Below are positions 38,101 to 50,100 of a stretch of DNA of 64,000 nt, piece after piece. This stretch comes from Heligmosomoides polygyrus polygyrus (taxonomy: Eukaryota > Nematoda > Chromadorea > Rhabditida > Heligmosomidae), in the NCBI GenBank assembly GCA_947396885.1, contig OX377202.1, positions 63,212,643 through 63,276,642 on the forward strand. The letters are read 5' to 3'. Within the stretch, counting starts at the first letter, position 1. Each line of letters begins with the position of its first letter. The notes beneath the pieces were generated by a model that worked only from the letters and a program-made list of their open reading frames with translations, ran no database searches and was not told the DNA's origin. A program made the translations under genes and the position numbers.

Positions 38101-41100
38101 TGAGCTTTTGCGGTCGAATTTTTACAGGATGTAGGATCCCGTGTGGGGAGTCCAAGACCATAGTTAGTTTTTTCGGAATGCTCTTCTGTGGCCGAAAAAA
38201 AAGCGTGTGGACGCGTGTGCGCGAAGTTCATGACGCCCTGCTGCCACCCATCCGAATGTTGTCGTTTGGCAGTGTTGTAGCTTCACAGAGGCAAGGTCGT
38301 GGATTCGATTCCCCTTGTACTGGTGTGCTCGTATTTTGCGACTTATCGTCAGTGGGAATCTCTATCCCCATTTCTAACACATTCTTGAACAAAAGCATGG
38401 CAACGAATGTCCATTACGCTCATCGAGCTCTTTGAAAGTGGAAAGGTGAGAATTCTTGACTTTCTGGTTAAGGAAGTCAAAAACTGATGCCAGATTCGTG
38501 ATCGGCACCCCAAATAACCCCCACGCACAAAGTTTGGGAGAAATTGGGGCATCCGAACTCACCGCCCTCACGTACTCACACCTTCTCTAACCTGTCATAA
38601 GAAAACGGGAAATCCAGAAACCGATGTCAGATTCATGATCAGCACTCCAAGTAACACCCGTAACCGAAGTTTGAATAACTATTTTTCTCGACCTCCCTGG
38701 TACAGTGCATGGCCCCTTTTGATTTTCGAACAGTCAAGCTGCTTCAAGATGAGGTGTTGTCGATAGCATATGCTATTATATTCTTTACATGGATGGAGTC
38801 AACAACATAGTAACCAACTGGTAAGAACAGCTAATGATGTACCAACCTTCTTCATGGAAGACTGCAAAAAAGCATGTAAGCGAAAAACACTGCTCACAAA
38901 CTGAACATCTACGCTTCTATCTACCACCCGTTCAAAAAAGGACGTAGCCGATATTTTACTTTCTGTGTAGCGATGCTGATCACGAATCTGGCATAAGTTT
39001 TTGACTTGCTTAACCTGGAAGTCAAAAATTCTCACCATTCCACTTTCAAAGAGCTCGATGAACGTAAACGACATTTGTTGTCACGTTTTTGTTCAAAAAT
39101 ATGTTGGAAATGGGGATAAAGGGTTCCACTGTCGATAAAACGCAAAATGCAAAACACCAGTGCAAAGGGGAATCAAACCCACGACCTTGTCCTGTGAAGC
39201 TACACCAGTACCACTACGCCGACCGACCACATTCGGCCGGGTGATAGCAGGGCGTCATGAACTTCGCGCTCACGCGTTCACACGCTTTTTTTCGACCACG
39301 GAAGAGCACTCCGAACAAGTAACCATGGTTTCGGACTCCCACACGGGACCCTACATCTTGCAAAAATTGCATTGCAAAAGCTCACCGCCACTTTGGAGGC
39401 TCCCTTGTGAGATGATCCTGTGAATAGGCCTAGTGTGTGCCGACAATGTGAGTAGTGATGAGCATTCGAATTGAAGGCCGGGAAGAGAAGGAAAGCGGCA
39501 AATACGAATTGTTAGTAGCACTCTGAAAGCATATGATGGTAATTTTGAATTACAAAACAATTGGAGATCTTAGTGGGAACACAGGTGAGACGAAGAAGTG
39601 TTGCGCTACCTGTCAAAAGATGAACGGTATTTTTAAAAAGCCACAACTAGAAGAAAGGTATCACCCGTTCCCTCTCCAATGAAAAACTTCTAAGCGCTTT
39701 TCCCACATCCAGTAACTGGCAGAGCAAACGTAATACGAGCATCGATTTACGCATACATTATGATGAGCGAACCGCCGAACAGACACAATCACGCCTTACC
39801 CGAAAGCAAAGCAAATGAGAAGCATCGACTGAAACCGTTCGGGAGCGTGCAGATGGATAGCCCTTGAAAACGAGACGCCATCAATTTCCGAATTCAGAAG
39901 GGCAGAGTGTAAAGACAGAACGTGGCGCTTGATGGAAGGCCGCGTTTTTCACGGAGAATGAATTCTTGGATAGGTTGGCTCATTGGTAACGGTAAGGCAA
40001 CGTTCGTGACGCCATGTGGCCGTCGCAAAGAAAAAATTTGATTAAACTCGGACGCACGCTCAATTAAAGGCTCCAAATTGCATTTCTAGAGTGCATTCTA
40101 TAGTGCGTACACTTCATGGCATCGAAGCCTGTTTCTCTTGAGATGCGCTTCCTTATAAATAAGCCAGTACGTCGTCCAGTAACAAACCTCCGCTATGCAA
40201 CACAGGCTGAACAACTCTACAAATGAGAAGTTGTTGGTGGAAACACCGTTACGACTTACGGCCGCATTGCGGCAACGTCGCCAATATGTTTGCAAAGATA
40301 TAGAATCTAATGGCAGGACTGTTCCTGATACGGAATCATACGCAGATGCCCGGCAAACTAGCACTTCTAGATCATTTTCCCTGAAATAGATTTTACTTTT
40401 GCGAATATCTATCTGTTACTGAGGCAGACATATTCAACCATGGATCAGAACCTGCCATACACAGTTATTATTGTAGCTTAAGAAGTGCTTAGCACTGCAA
40501 TGTTTTGCTCGGGGCAATAAAGCCGGATATGTTCCGAACCTTTCCAAGCTCTCGAGAAGGCGAAGTCTCTGCAACATAAGCAATGACGAGTAAAGTTGGT
40601 GACAGAGTTTGTTAGAAATTCAGCCAAAGCACTTTCACATTCACATTCAAACCCTTTCTTCATTCCACAGTTTAGACATTACTATACTAGGTCTATTTCC
40701 TGCGCTTGACCACAAACTTCCTACTTCACACAATGACTGAAACAAACACTACACTACAGTAATGAATTGCTTAAAAGTCGTGTTCTTACATCCCGGGAAG
40801 TGACACCTCATCAGCAACCTCCTCCACTTCTCAAGGTGACTGTCAAGAAGCTCCAAAACTTTTCGGAAGTATCCTCACCTGTTTCTCGATCCGCTCTCCT
40901 TCGGAATCCATAGGAGTCAGCATAGCCTTGTACGAAGTGATGTTGCCATTGCGTCGATCCTCGGCCGGTGGCTCCCAAGATATCCTCATCTGAACACGAT
41001 CACTTCACGAAAACCTCAATCGCATATCGGACAGAAACGTACCCTTCAAAGGACCAACAAATAGGAGAAAACCTGTAAAATACTGCAAACCTTGCCGATT

Positions 41101-44100
41101 TCGATGTGCATTGGAGGCATGGCGGTATATGGACACCACCACAAAGGTGTGGTTACAGAGAAACAATCTGCTTTGGAAGCTATCGAGAAAACGTTCCGAC
41201 CGCCTTACTTATGCGCAGCGAGCGCGCGCGTTAGTACTGCAGCAGTGAAGCGCTCTGTGCCGACATCTGGCATATCTCTACCGTCATAAACGATGAATCG
41301 CCGACCGGAAGAAAAACATCGACAAAACCGACTGCGTTTCGAGGCGACGACGCATGCGATTTACCGCAACCAGTACTACGCCCTAGCTATTCCCACGACG
41401 GCAAACACCGGCGGAAGCCAATAATTAGACAGCAGACAGGTCCGAATCTCCCATCATTCGTCTAGCCTGTAGCGTTATTTAGCTCGCATAGCAGAGGCAG
41501 ATGTAAGCGGCTAGCAAGTCGAATGGTTTCTCTGGCAAAACACAACTAATTTCGCTTTCCCACGTCTCAGAGCTCATTTTTTTATATAGACATCCATCAC
41601 AGAACCCCAACTCCATTATCGCCCATTCTGGACGCTCACAGCGAATAAAAGCGCCTGGCTGATTTAACTGACTACAGTGAAGGCTAAAACTGAGGGCTAC
41701 TAGAGATCAACTCCCCTTCTCCAAAGTAATTATATGTAGGTAGCTCGTACACCTTTGGAGACTGTTTCGTTAGGGCGCAATCAGCAGCAGGAGCTGCTGA
41801 AAAGAACTGAAGTGAAAAATCGGTGAATTAGTACCAGATTTGTCTGGGATGGATTTACCGCCAGATACTCATTCGAATCAACTCTACGACATCCCGTAGA
41901 AGTAGAATGTGTTGTGCATCCCAAAAGGGATTTAGTAACGCCTCCCTTTATCCTTTATTCACCACAAAGATTATAACCCAGAAAATCACAACAAACCAAG
42001 CTATTCCCTTATTTTTATCGAGCTATTTTTCAAAGTTTCCTTATGTATCATCGAAAAAAGCTACTCGTCTGAGTTTTTGGAACAAAAATGGGTAGAATTC
42101 AAGTTCAGCCATTCTAGGAAAAATTCGTTATGTCAACTGGAGTGGAAACAAAACCTATATGGGCATGTATTGGTTATCGTCAAGGTAGAAGGCCATCGAT
42201 CACGATTTCTAATGAGGTGATTGAGGCAGCCTCCTGGAGAAAAACGACAGCATGCGTTGGTTCTGGAAGCCATTCCTTTGAACCGAGTAGATTGCTCTGT
42301 TCCAAAGGTAACGAAATAAGTATTTCGTTACCTTTGGAAGTAAATAAAAGCGAAAAAGAACGGCGAACGTCCTAGAAACCCCAACGTCAAAATAGTGAAA
42401 GTAGCTTCTTAAGATTAGTCATAACCACAATACTAACCACAATACGGCACACAATACTATCCCCACTAGCCGGAACAACAAGAAGTTAAACCCTTAGAAC
42501 CTGGAAACGCCCCTAAAAGTTTCTCGCTACACCTGGAGCACTGAGATGTTCGCGCTATAAGCTAGATAATAATGTGTTCGTCGATATATCGACGTCCTCT
42601 CCAGAAAAGGGTTAGTTTCAGCGTAGATAGTAGACGAACACTCCACTAGAAAGCGCTGACATACCGCCTCCAAATTAATCACTTCGTTGCGTCAGGTCTC
42701 ACCTTCCCGCTGACGATCTCGTACTGTACGTTGAGCGGCTCTCCTTCCGGATTTCCAACAGGCGTGACCAGTTGTTCTGTAGCGTTTGTACTTAAGCCTT
42801 CCACGTTCTCGGCACCCAAGAGGATCTCGTACACTCGTCCCATCACTGCAGAACGCTCATTAGCGCCAACATACCACCTGAAGTGAACAACTAACTCACA
42901 AAGGCCCTCCAGTTCAGCGCTGCTCGCTGTGCCATTCACCGATTTCTTCATGTAGTGTGTGGTACCCTCTGCCTTGCACCAAAGATTATACCTGAAACGG
43001 ATAAGATGATCACTTACACACCGTTGATTTGACGGCACAATACTCCTCTTAGGGTACGCTAGATGCATTTCGAAGAAATGGCTGGTAACGTACGGAGCAC
43101 GAATCGACCCTAGATGCAGCTAGCTTAGACCAGAGTTTCTCCTGCATATGTTAATAAAACTACGCTCAGACAGTGAGAATATGCCACCGATCTTTTCAAA
43201 AGGCGGACCTTCAACCAATGTGCATGCCATATACAACATTCTTCTTGCCTACGCGACATATCTAGAAGACGCGGTTCAAAAAGGGAATAATTGGGCTGAC
43301 CTTTAACCCATTGACGACCGCGCGGGCCGATTTTGGCCCGCGGTTATAAGACTACTCGCTACGGCCCACTTCTTGCTTTTTTTTCGTAGCTTACGAGCAA
43401 TCATTAGATATGTTGGATCCTAGCAATGCTATTGCACTGTGGTCCGGCAATCATTTACTTATAAACACTGATAAAAACAAATAATCAACACTACACACTA
43501 TTCAAGCTGCACAAAGATTGGCACTATTCACAAACAGCTACTCACTCTTGTAAACATGGTCATGCAGAAAAATAAGTAGTCACATTTCTTGTGAAAATTT
43601 CGAAAACAGTCTAAATAAAAATATGTCAAACACCTGCTACATCATGTGGTCACCTTATTCGCACGATTCGCGGCAAACGTGTGCCCTTTTTCTTCGCAGA
43701 CCTTCTTACAGCAGCAAATTCATCTTCTATATTTTGCTTCAAACCTGTTCCGGCCTTCTCCAATATGAGAGGGAGCTTTTGGAAAGGGAGCTTCATTCGG
43801 AATTTCGTGAAGTTGTGTTTTCACGAGATTCCAGCGTCCGTGCGGTCCCAGCGCGCGGTCCCACGCGGCAGACATGCGATTTACCGCGCGGTCATCAATG
43901 AGTTAACTTCTACAATACATTTCAAAGTATTTCTGCCTGTATTCCTACTTTTCACCGATAAAGGAGGCTAAAACGAAGGAGTAATGTGCACCTGAAACGA
44001 ATGAGACATATTTGAGCTCTCGCTCACTAGTGAGAGGTTCCTAATCTTTGCTACAAAACGTTTATGACAGCGTCGAACACAACCGCGTCTAATAAATATT

Positions 44101-47100
44101 ATAACAAGCCATCTGTCTTCGAATTCCAATCTAGAAAACAATAAATCAAGCCAGACCTGCCCAGGAAGCTAGACTCCACCAATGACTATCAGCAAGAAGT
44201 CAAACTTTTCGCCCGGTCAGTGTCGAGCAACTGCATTGACCTTGGATTCGCAAAAAAACGGACAGCGGGGAGCTACGACTGTGTAAAATCCCATCTCGCG
44301 TAACATTCCTTTTTCAAAGCACTTTCGGCGCACAACGAAGGTTACGCCTCTTACTATCCGCTTCTCCCGTTACAGTATAATTGCCACAACTGTCGAGGCG
44401 GAGAAGAGCACGGATTCTGACGAACCTGTCTATAGGGCTTTCGAGAGGAGCAAGTTGTGGTCGCTTCCACTCCACTCTTGCTCTTAGCGGTGCCTCATCG
44501 CCAAGCAGAACAACAGATTGGATCTCGGGTTGTCGAGGAGCTAAAAAACAAACATTACGCATCCTCAAAACTCAGCTCGATCTGGATGCAAAGTGTAGAG
44601 CCGAAACGTACGCATTCCCCCAGTGACTATTCGCTTCGTCTCCGTATACTCCCCGTCTCCATTGCGGTTGAACGCATTCATTCTAAACGCGTATTCCGTA
44701 TTCGGCTCCAACTTATCGATTTCCCAGTAGCGCTTCTGAAAATCGTACAGCTACAGCTCCTCTGCGCACCTCTGCTGCTCACCAAGGGACAAATAATCAC
44801 CGAGAGATCGTTGATCACGTCGTATTTGGAGCGGCGTCGATTCACAGGCTCCCCGTTTAGCAGTTTTTCTACATACACATAGTAGCCGCCGAAATTGCTG
44901 TGACCGTTCACGTGCAAAGGACGATCCCATGTCAGTTTCACCTGCAAAGGCACGCTGCAGTTGACACTTCGCGTAGGGATAAGAACAGCAAACACTGAAT
45001 CGAACATGCCCTACACCTCACATTCCCTAAATAGGGCCGAATCTACAAAGTACGTTAGACATAACATACCTGATTCGGAGCAGTGAGAACAACGTCAAAG
45101 TTAAGCGGAGCCGACGGTACTGAAATAGATCCATGACGTTCAAAAAACAGCTCACAAGGCAGCGAAATGATTGAAATGAATCCCATAAAATGCAGGTGGA
45201 AACTTATCGAAACGTGAAAACGCTGAATTAGTCAACTTGTTCCCTTTTTAAGCACTAAAAGAACGGCAGACTTCTAACACACTTAAGTCCTGTCTAATGA
45301 CTTTTCGAAGACCTGTCAATAGTAGCTGCCTACAAGAACAGTACGAAATGCACGGAATTCGCAACCACAATGGGGATCACGACAACTCTTAATTGACACC
45401 TGCAGTCTTTCATACGAAAACACGGACGGAAATTTTTGGATTAGGACTCCTAACTAACTTCTACCTGCATCACTGCTAAAGACATGAATTCCTCAACATT
45501 TCTTTCGTAAAAAATGGCGACTCCATTAGTGGTAATACGAGCCTAAGGCTTATAACATATTTCATCTCATTTATTGCGCCAACTACATTTATCGGTAGAG
45601 ATGGCGACGAAGTTCGGCGTACAGGATGTGCCATAAATATGGTCACTTTTTTCGCGCGTCATTTTTTATGTTTGTTTGTAAACGTTTTTATGTTCCCACT
45701 GTTTCTTCGGATTCTACGTGTCATCTTAACCGTATATAGTGTTTTTTTTTCATCTCCACACTGCTTCTATCAGAAATGGTAAAGTCTTGTTGTCAAAGAG
45801 GCGCAATCTTGGATCCGAGAAGGGCAGGGTATTCTATTCCCAACATCGCTCGTCTGCTGAAGTTGCACAAGATGACAGTCTATCGCTATGTGGAATGTAG
45901 CTCTTTCGTTCGGTTGATCGTTCCCGATCTGGCCGCCCAGTATCCGTAGCAGCGAGCAGTCTTCGAAAAATCGTGGAAAAACAAATCAAACGGAATCCAG
46001 GCAGCAGGATGAGAAAGATGGCATCCGAGCTCAACGTACCGGCTACGACGATGTTAATAATGAACTTGTACTATACTCCTTCAAGTTCCGTCAACTGCAC
46101 AGACTGATGCCTGCAGAGGTGGAAGGAAGAAGAAAAGATGTCCAAGACTCCTCGAGCGGCACGACCACTGCAAGACGCTCTTCACCGGTCAGAAACATCT
46201 CAATTGAGCTGTTTTTTAACCACCAAAGCTCGCGGTTATTGAATGAAAGTGATGAGGATGCAGACATTGTTCACAAAAACTCTCATGCAGCTTCCCTGAT
46301 GGTTTGGGCCGGAGTTTGCTCCACAAGACGGGCACGATTGGTTTTCGTTCAAAAAGGAGCCAAGCTCAACGCCAATGTCTATGTGAACGACATTTTGATA
46401 AAGGAGTTGCTTTCCTGGGCTCAAGAACATTTTGGAAATGCAGCACGGAACCTTTAAGAGGACGGCGCACCCGCGCTTGATTTCGCACACCAAGCCAAGG
46501 AATCCAATCTTCCAGAATTGGTAGCGGACTTGAACATTGACGGGCTCTAGCAACTAACAGTATAAGCCAGCCAAGTATTTAAAGTATCTACAGTGATCGG
46601 CGCATTTCAGAGAAACTATATAACGCTTCACCTTTGCGTTCATTCCTTCACTCAAATAAAAACGAAAAACTGCTCGATTTTCTACTACGTTACCTCGTTG
46701 CAACTCGTGTCGTAGCGCTCAAAAGGGAACTGCTGTTCGTAATTTGACTGCTCCTGACGTAGTCGGAGGAGGCCTCCGGCCTTGCGTGTCCCCGAATCAG
46801 TCAAGGTTCAATTCGAACCAAACCTTTCAAGGCCGTGCTGGGTGGGTCGGCGAATTATTAGTTTGTCCGGAAAGTTCCCAGCGCTTTGTGTCACTGTTTT
46901 TCATTCGTCTATTATTAAGTAAAAATTCAAATTAATGCTACGTTCTGTAGAGAATTTTTCGCTCTAGGTGACTAAATAATCTATGTTTCAACGTAGTTTT
47001 ATTCTTCTGTTCTTGAAGGGCTTATTGAAGCAGGTCGAAGGAGCAATTCCGAACGCTATTTTATTTTCACTTCAAATTGAGACAATCCGCAGCCGAGACC

Positions 47101-50100
47101 GCTCGACGAATCAATCAGGTGTGGGGGCCTAATAGTGTTGGAGAAAAAGGCACCGTGCGCCTGTGGTTCAGTAAATTTCGGACCGGAGATTACAGCCTCG
47201 AAGATGACACCCGTAGCGGTCGAGCTAGAGCAATCCTGGACTACAAGTTGAAGGGATTGGTGGTGTCTCGAACCATCCAGTTCGCGGAAGAGCTAGACGT
47301 CAGTAAAACTGCTGTTGCGGATGCTTTGCAATGCCTTGGGAAGGTGGAAAAGCTCGAAAAATGTGTGCCCCACGAGTTGAGTGAGCGGCGAAAATTGTCA
47401 CTATTCGAGATTTGTTCTTCTTCACTTTTACACAACAAAACTGACCCCTTTTTAGTTCGAGACATTTGTGATGAAAAGTGGATTCCGTATGACAACTGGA
47501 AGTATTCTGGACAGCGGTTGGACGCCGACGAACGCCCTAGGCATCTTCGAAAGGCAAACCTCCACCAGAAAAGGTGATAGCCATTGTGTGGTGGTCAGCG
47601 GCTGATGTGATCCATTACAACCTTTTCGCACCAGACCAAACGATCACAGCAGAGACCTACAGTAAAGAAGTCGAAGAAAACACCGAAAATTGAGCCAGCT
47701 TCAGCCAGAGTTGGTCAACAGAAGAGGCCCGATTCTTTTGCACAATAAGGCCCTCCCACGCGGTTCACAAATCGCTATTCGAAAGTTGAATGAATTAAGG
47801 GTTGAAGTTCTGCATCAGCCGCCATATAGTCCAGACCTCTCACCAACCGACTACTACCTTTTCAAGTACTTTCAGAACTTTCTCGCTAGTAAAACCTTCA
47901 CCAATCAGGACCAGGCTAAAGGCCCATGCACACTTCTGCGACAGCGCGGGGCGGCCATGATAAAGCATAGGGCCGCGACGGCCGCGGCGCTACACTGCGA
48001 CATGTTCCGCAGGGAGAGCATGCACACTCTTGCGACTGCCGCGGCGGCTATCGCAGGCGACGCCGCGCTGAGTGCCGCATGCTGAAATGGTTCAAACCAT
48101 TCCTGGCGGCAGGGGGCGTCGGTCTCGTCGCCTAAAACGGTGCTCTAACGCGACCGCGCCGCGACCGTCGGATTTCGCGGAGGTAGCCGTCGCTCCACTT
48201 GCAAAAGTTTTAAGGCCCATGCACACTTCTGCGACACCGCGGCGCATGGGCCTTAAAACAGCTTCCGTGGACTTGACGAATCTCGACCACCTAATTTTTT
48301 TGCTGATGGATTAATTCGACAGGTGACCCGTTGGCGTTGTGCTGATTCGAACGATGCTTATTTCGACTAAATCCGAGAAGATTTGAGAAAGTTATGGTAG
48401 TTCGAAGTGAGGCACTCAAAACGCTGAGGACTTTCCGGACCACCTAATATAAAAGCACCAGATTTGCCTGAGAAGGACAAACCACTGATTTCTCCATATG
48501 TTGGGCATCGCAACTCTTTCTATACGACCAGTACGCACCTAAATCGAGTGCACAATTCGGATAATTCGTGAACATATACTACGTGATATCCCATTGGATT
48601 AAACGCACCCTACGATGCAACGGCTAACACCGACATATATCCTTCATCTATTTAATTCTTCGTAAAGTCCCTTATAAAGGCTAATATAAGAGCAGGCCCC
48701 TAGAAGGTAATCGAAAGCAAGATGATATAGAATGTAACCAAAGCAGCAGATCCTATGGTGTGGAAAGTAAGAACGCGTTACGAAGCGTTCTTAAAGTATC
48801 AAAAATAATAATGGGAACAGTATGGATTCAGATATTCAGAACGAAAGAACCTCTCCCCTCAGCATCCTCAACTATTTCCATAAATCCCTACAGGTCCCAT
48901 TTTCTCACAAAGCACGTTACCGTAGGAAGCGTGGCCATTACTATGTATGGAATCCGCTAATAGGGCAACATCAGGCGAAGAATCATCGGGTGCTAGCGCA
49001 CCTCTAACCCATTAGGCAGGATGTATAGCCTCGCCAAGTCTTGTAAACGAATCACTTCATTTTGTGGAAGCTTTACTACGAAGCCACGCGTAGAACAGCT
49101 TGAGACCTCTTTATGTTATTTCCCCAAAGATAGCGAACCAATTATATAGGAAAGGGAAGGATGGGGATAAGGATCGAGGAAGGCGCAAGTCAACCACATC
49201 TGGGATGCACCACGCATTCAACTTATACGAGATCTCGTTGGGGCAAACTGAAGAGTATTCGGCCTACACAATGTGTTGCTGGCCAGCCGATAGACAGGTC
49301 AGCGTCTTAGCATTCCCAGACAAGTCTGATGGCAATCCACCGACACGGAGAGGCTTGGTTGGCTTAGGCGGAAAATTCGAGCGAGAACCTGGAATTAGGC
49401 GGGCGCAACAGCCGGTGCCTCCTTCGAATGCCACGCACTCGGAAAGGGAGTGAGACTTTACAAATTTCCGATACGTTTTGATATGATCCTACTAGTTGAG
49501 CTTGCGATAAACAGCTTGGGAAGAATCGTGTAGATATATGCTGGGCCTTAGGTGAAAAACAGACCCACCTTTTTCCGACAGAGGCTCACAGACAGTTCTT
49601 TCTAACAAACACCAGCACATTCAACGGCGCCTTCACATTCTATCCTAGCTTTGGATATCGTCGGTGCATTTCAAATGCACGTTTAGCCTGATCCTCAGTG
49701 GGTACTCAACAGGAACGTCACTGCAGCGTCTCAGCCTTCCCGAACGTGTCCAAAGACAGCTTGATCGGTTTCATGCCAACATCTGAGACCGACTCAATCC
49801 GAGGAGCGAGTGGTGATAGTTCAAACGAAAGATTGTGGAAGATGGATTCGACTTCTCAAGCAGCACGTATGGTGCAATGGCGTAGCACCATGCCCGGTGA
49901 GCAGAGGGCGCAGATTAGAGTCTAGGCTAGTGCTGGAGTTTTGATCGCAACCAGGTAGGTATTCACTATACAGCTGATAACCTCAGAAACAGCCCCTACA
50001 GTGCCGAATACAACAAATCGAATGTGGAGAGTTTGGTCAGCCCAACTGAGGTAGTCTCGAAGTCCAGAAGGAAGGCAAGGCTTTAATGGGTCGGCAGCGA

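Larger units (their letters stand above)
27301..40878. other. ptp-3 intron 8 (13.6 kb), a mobile-element reservoir
   Basis: Splits one FN3 domain. It contains two mariner copies (28490-30340, 33220-34138), a TTAA-flanked MITE (28679-29562), a dispersed-repeat copy (36700-37110) and an inverted-repeat element (38075-39415). Possible retroelement 3'-end debris lies near 31.45-31.62 kb. Confidence 0.6.
46750..48560 (-). repeat. Dispersed repeat copy split by a mariner insertion
   Basis: The left part (46750-46857) ends GGTCGGCGAATTA, and the right part (48448-48560) continues AGCACCAGATTTGCCTGAGA. Together they recreate the family sequence GTCGGTGAATTGGTACCAGA with the mariner in between. Confidence 0.65.
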
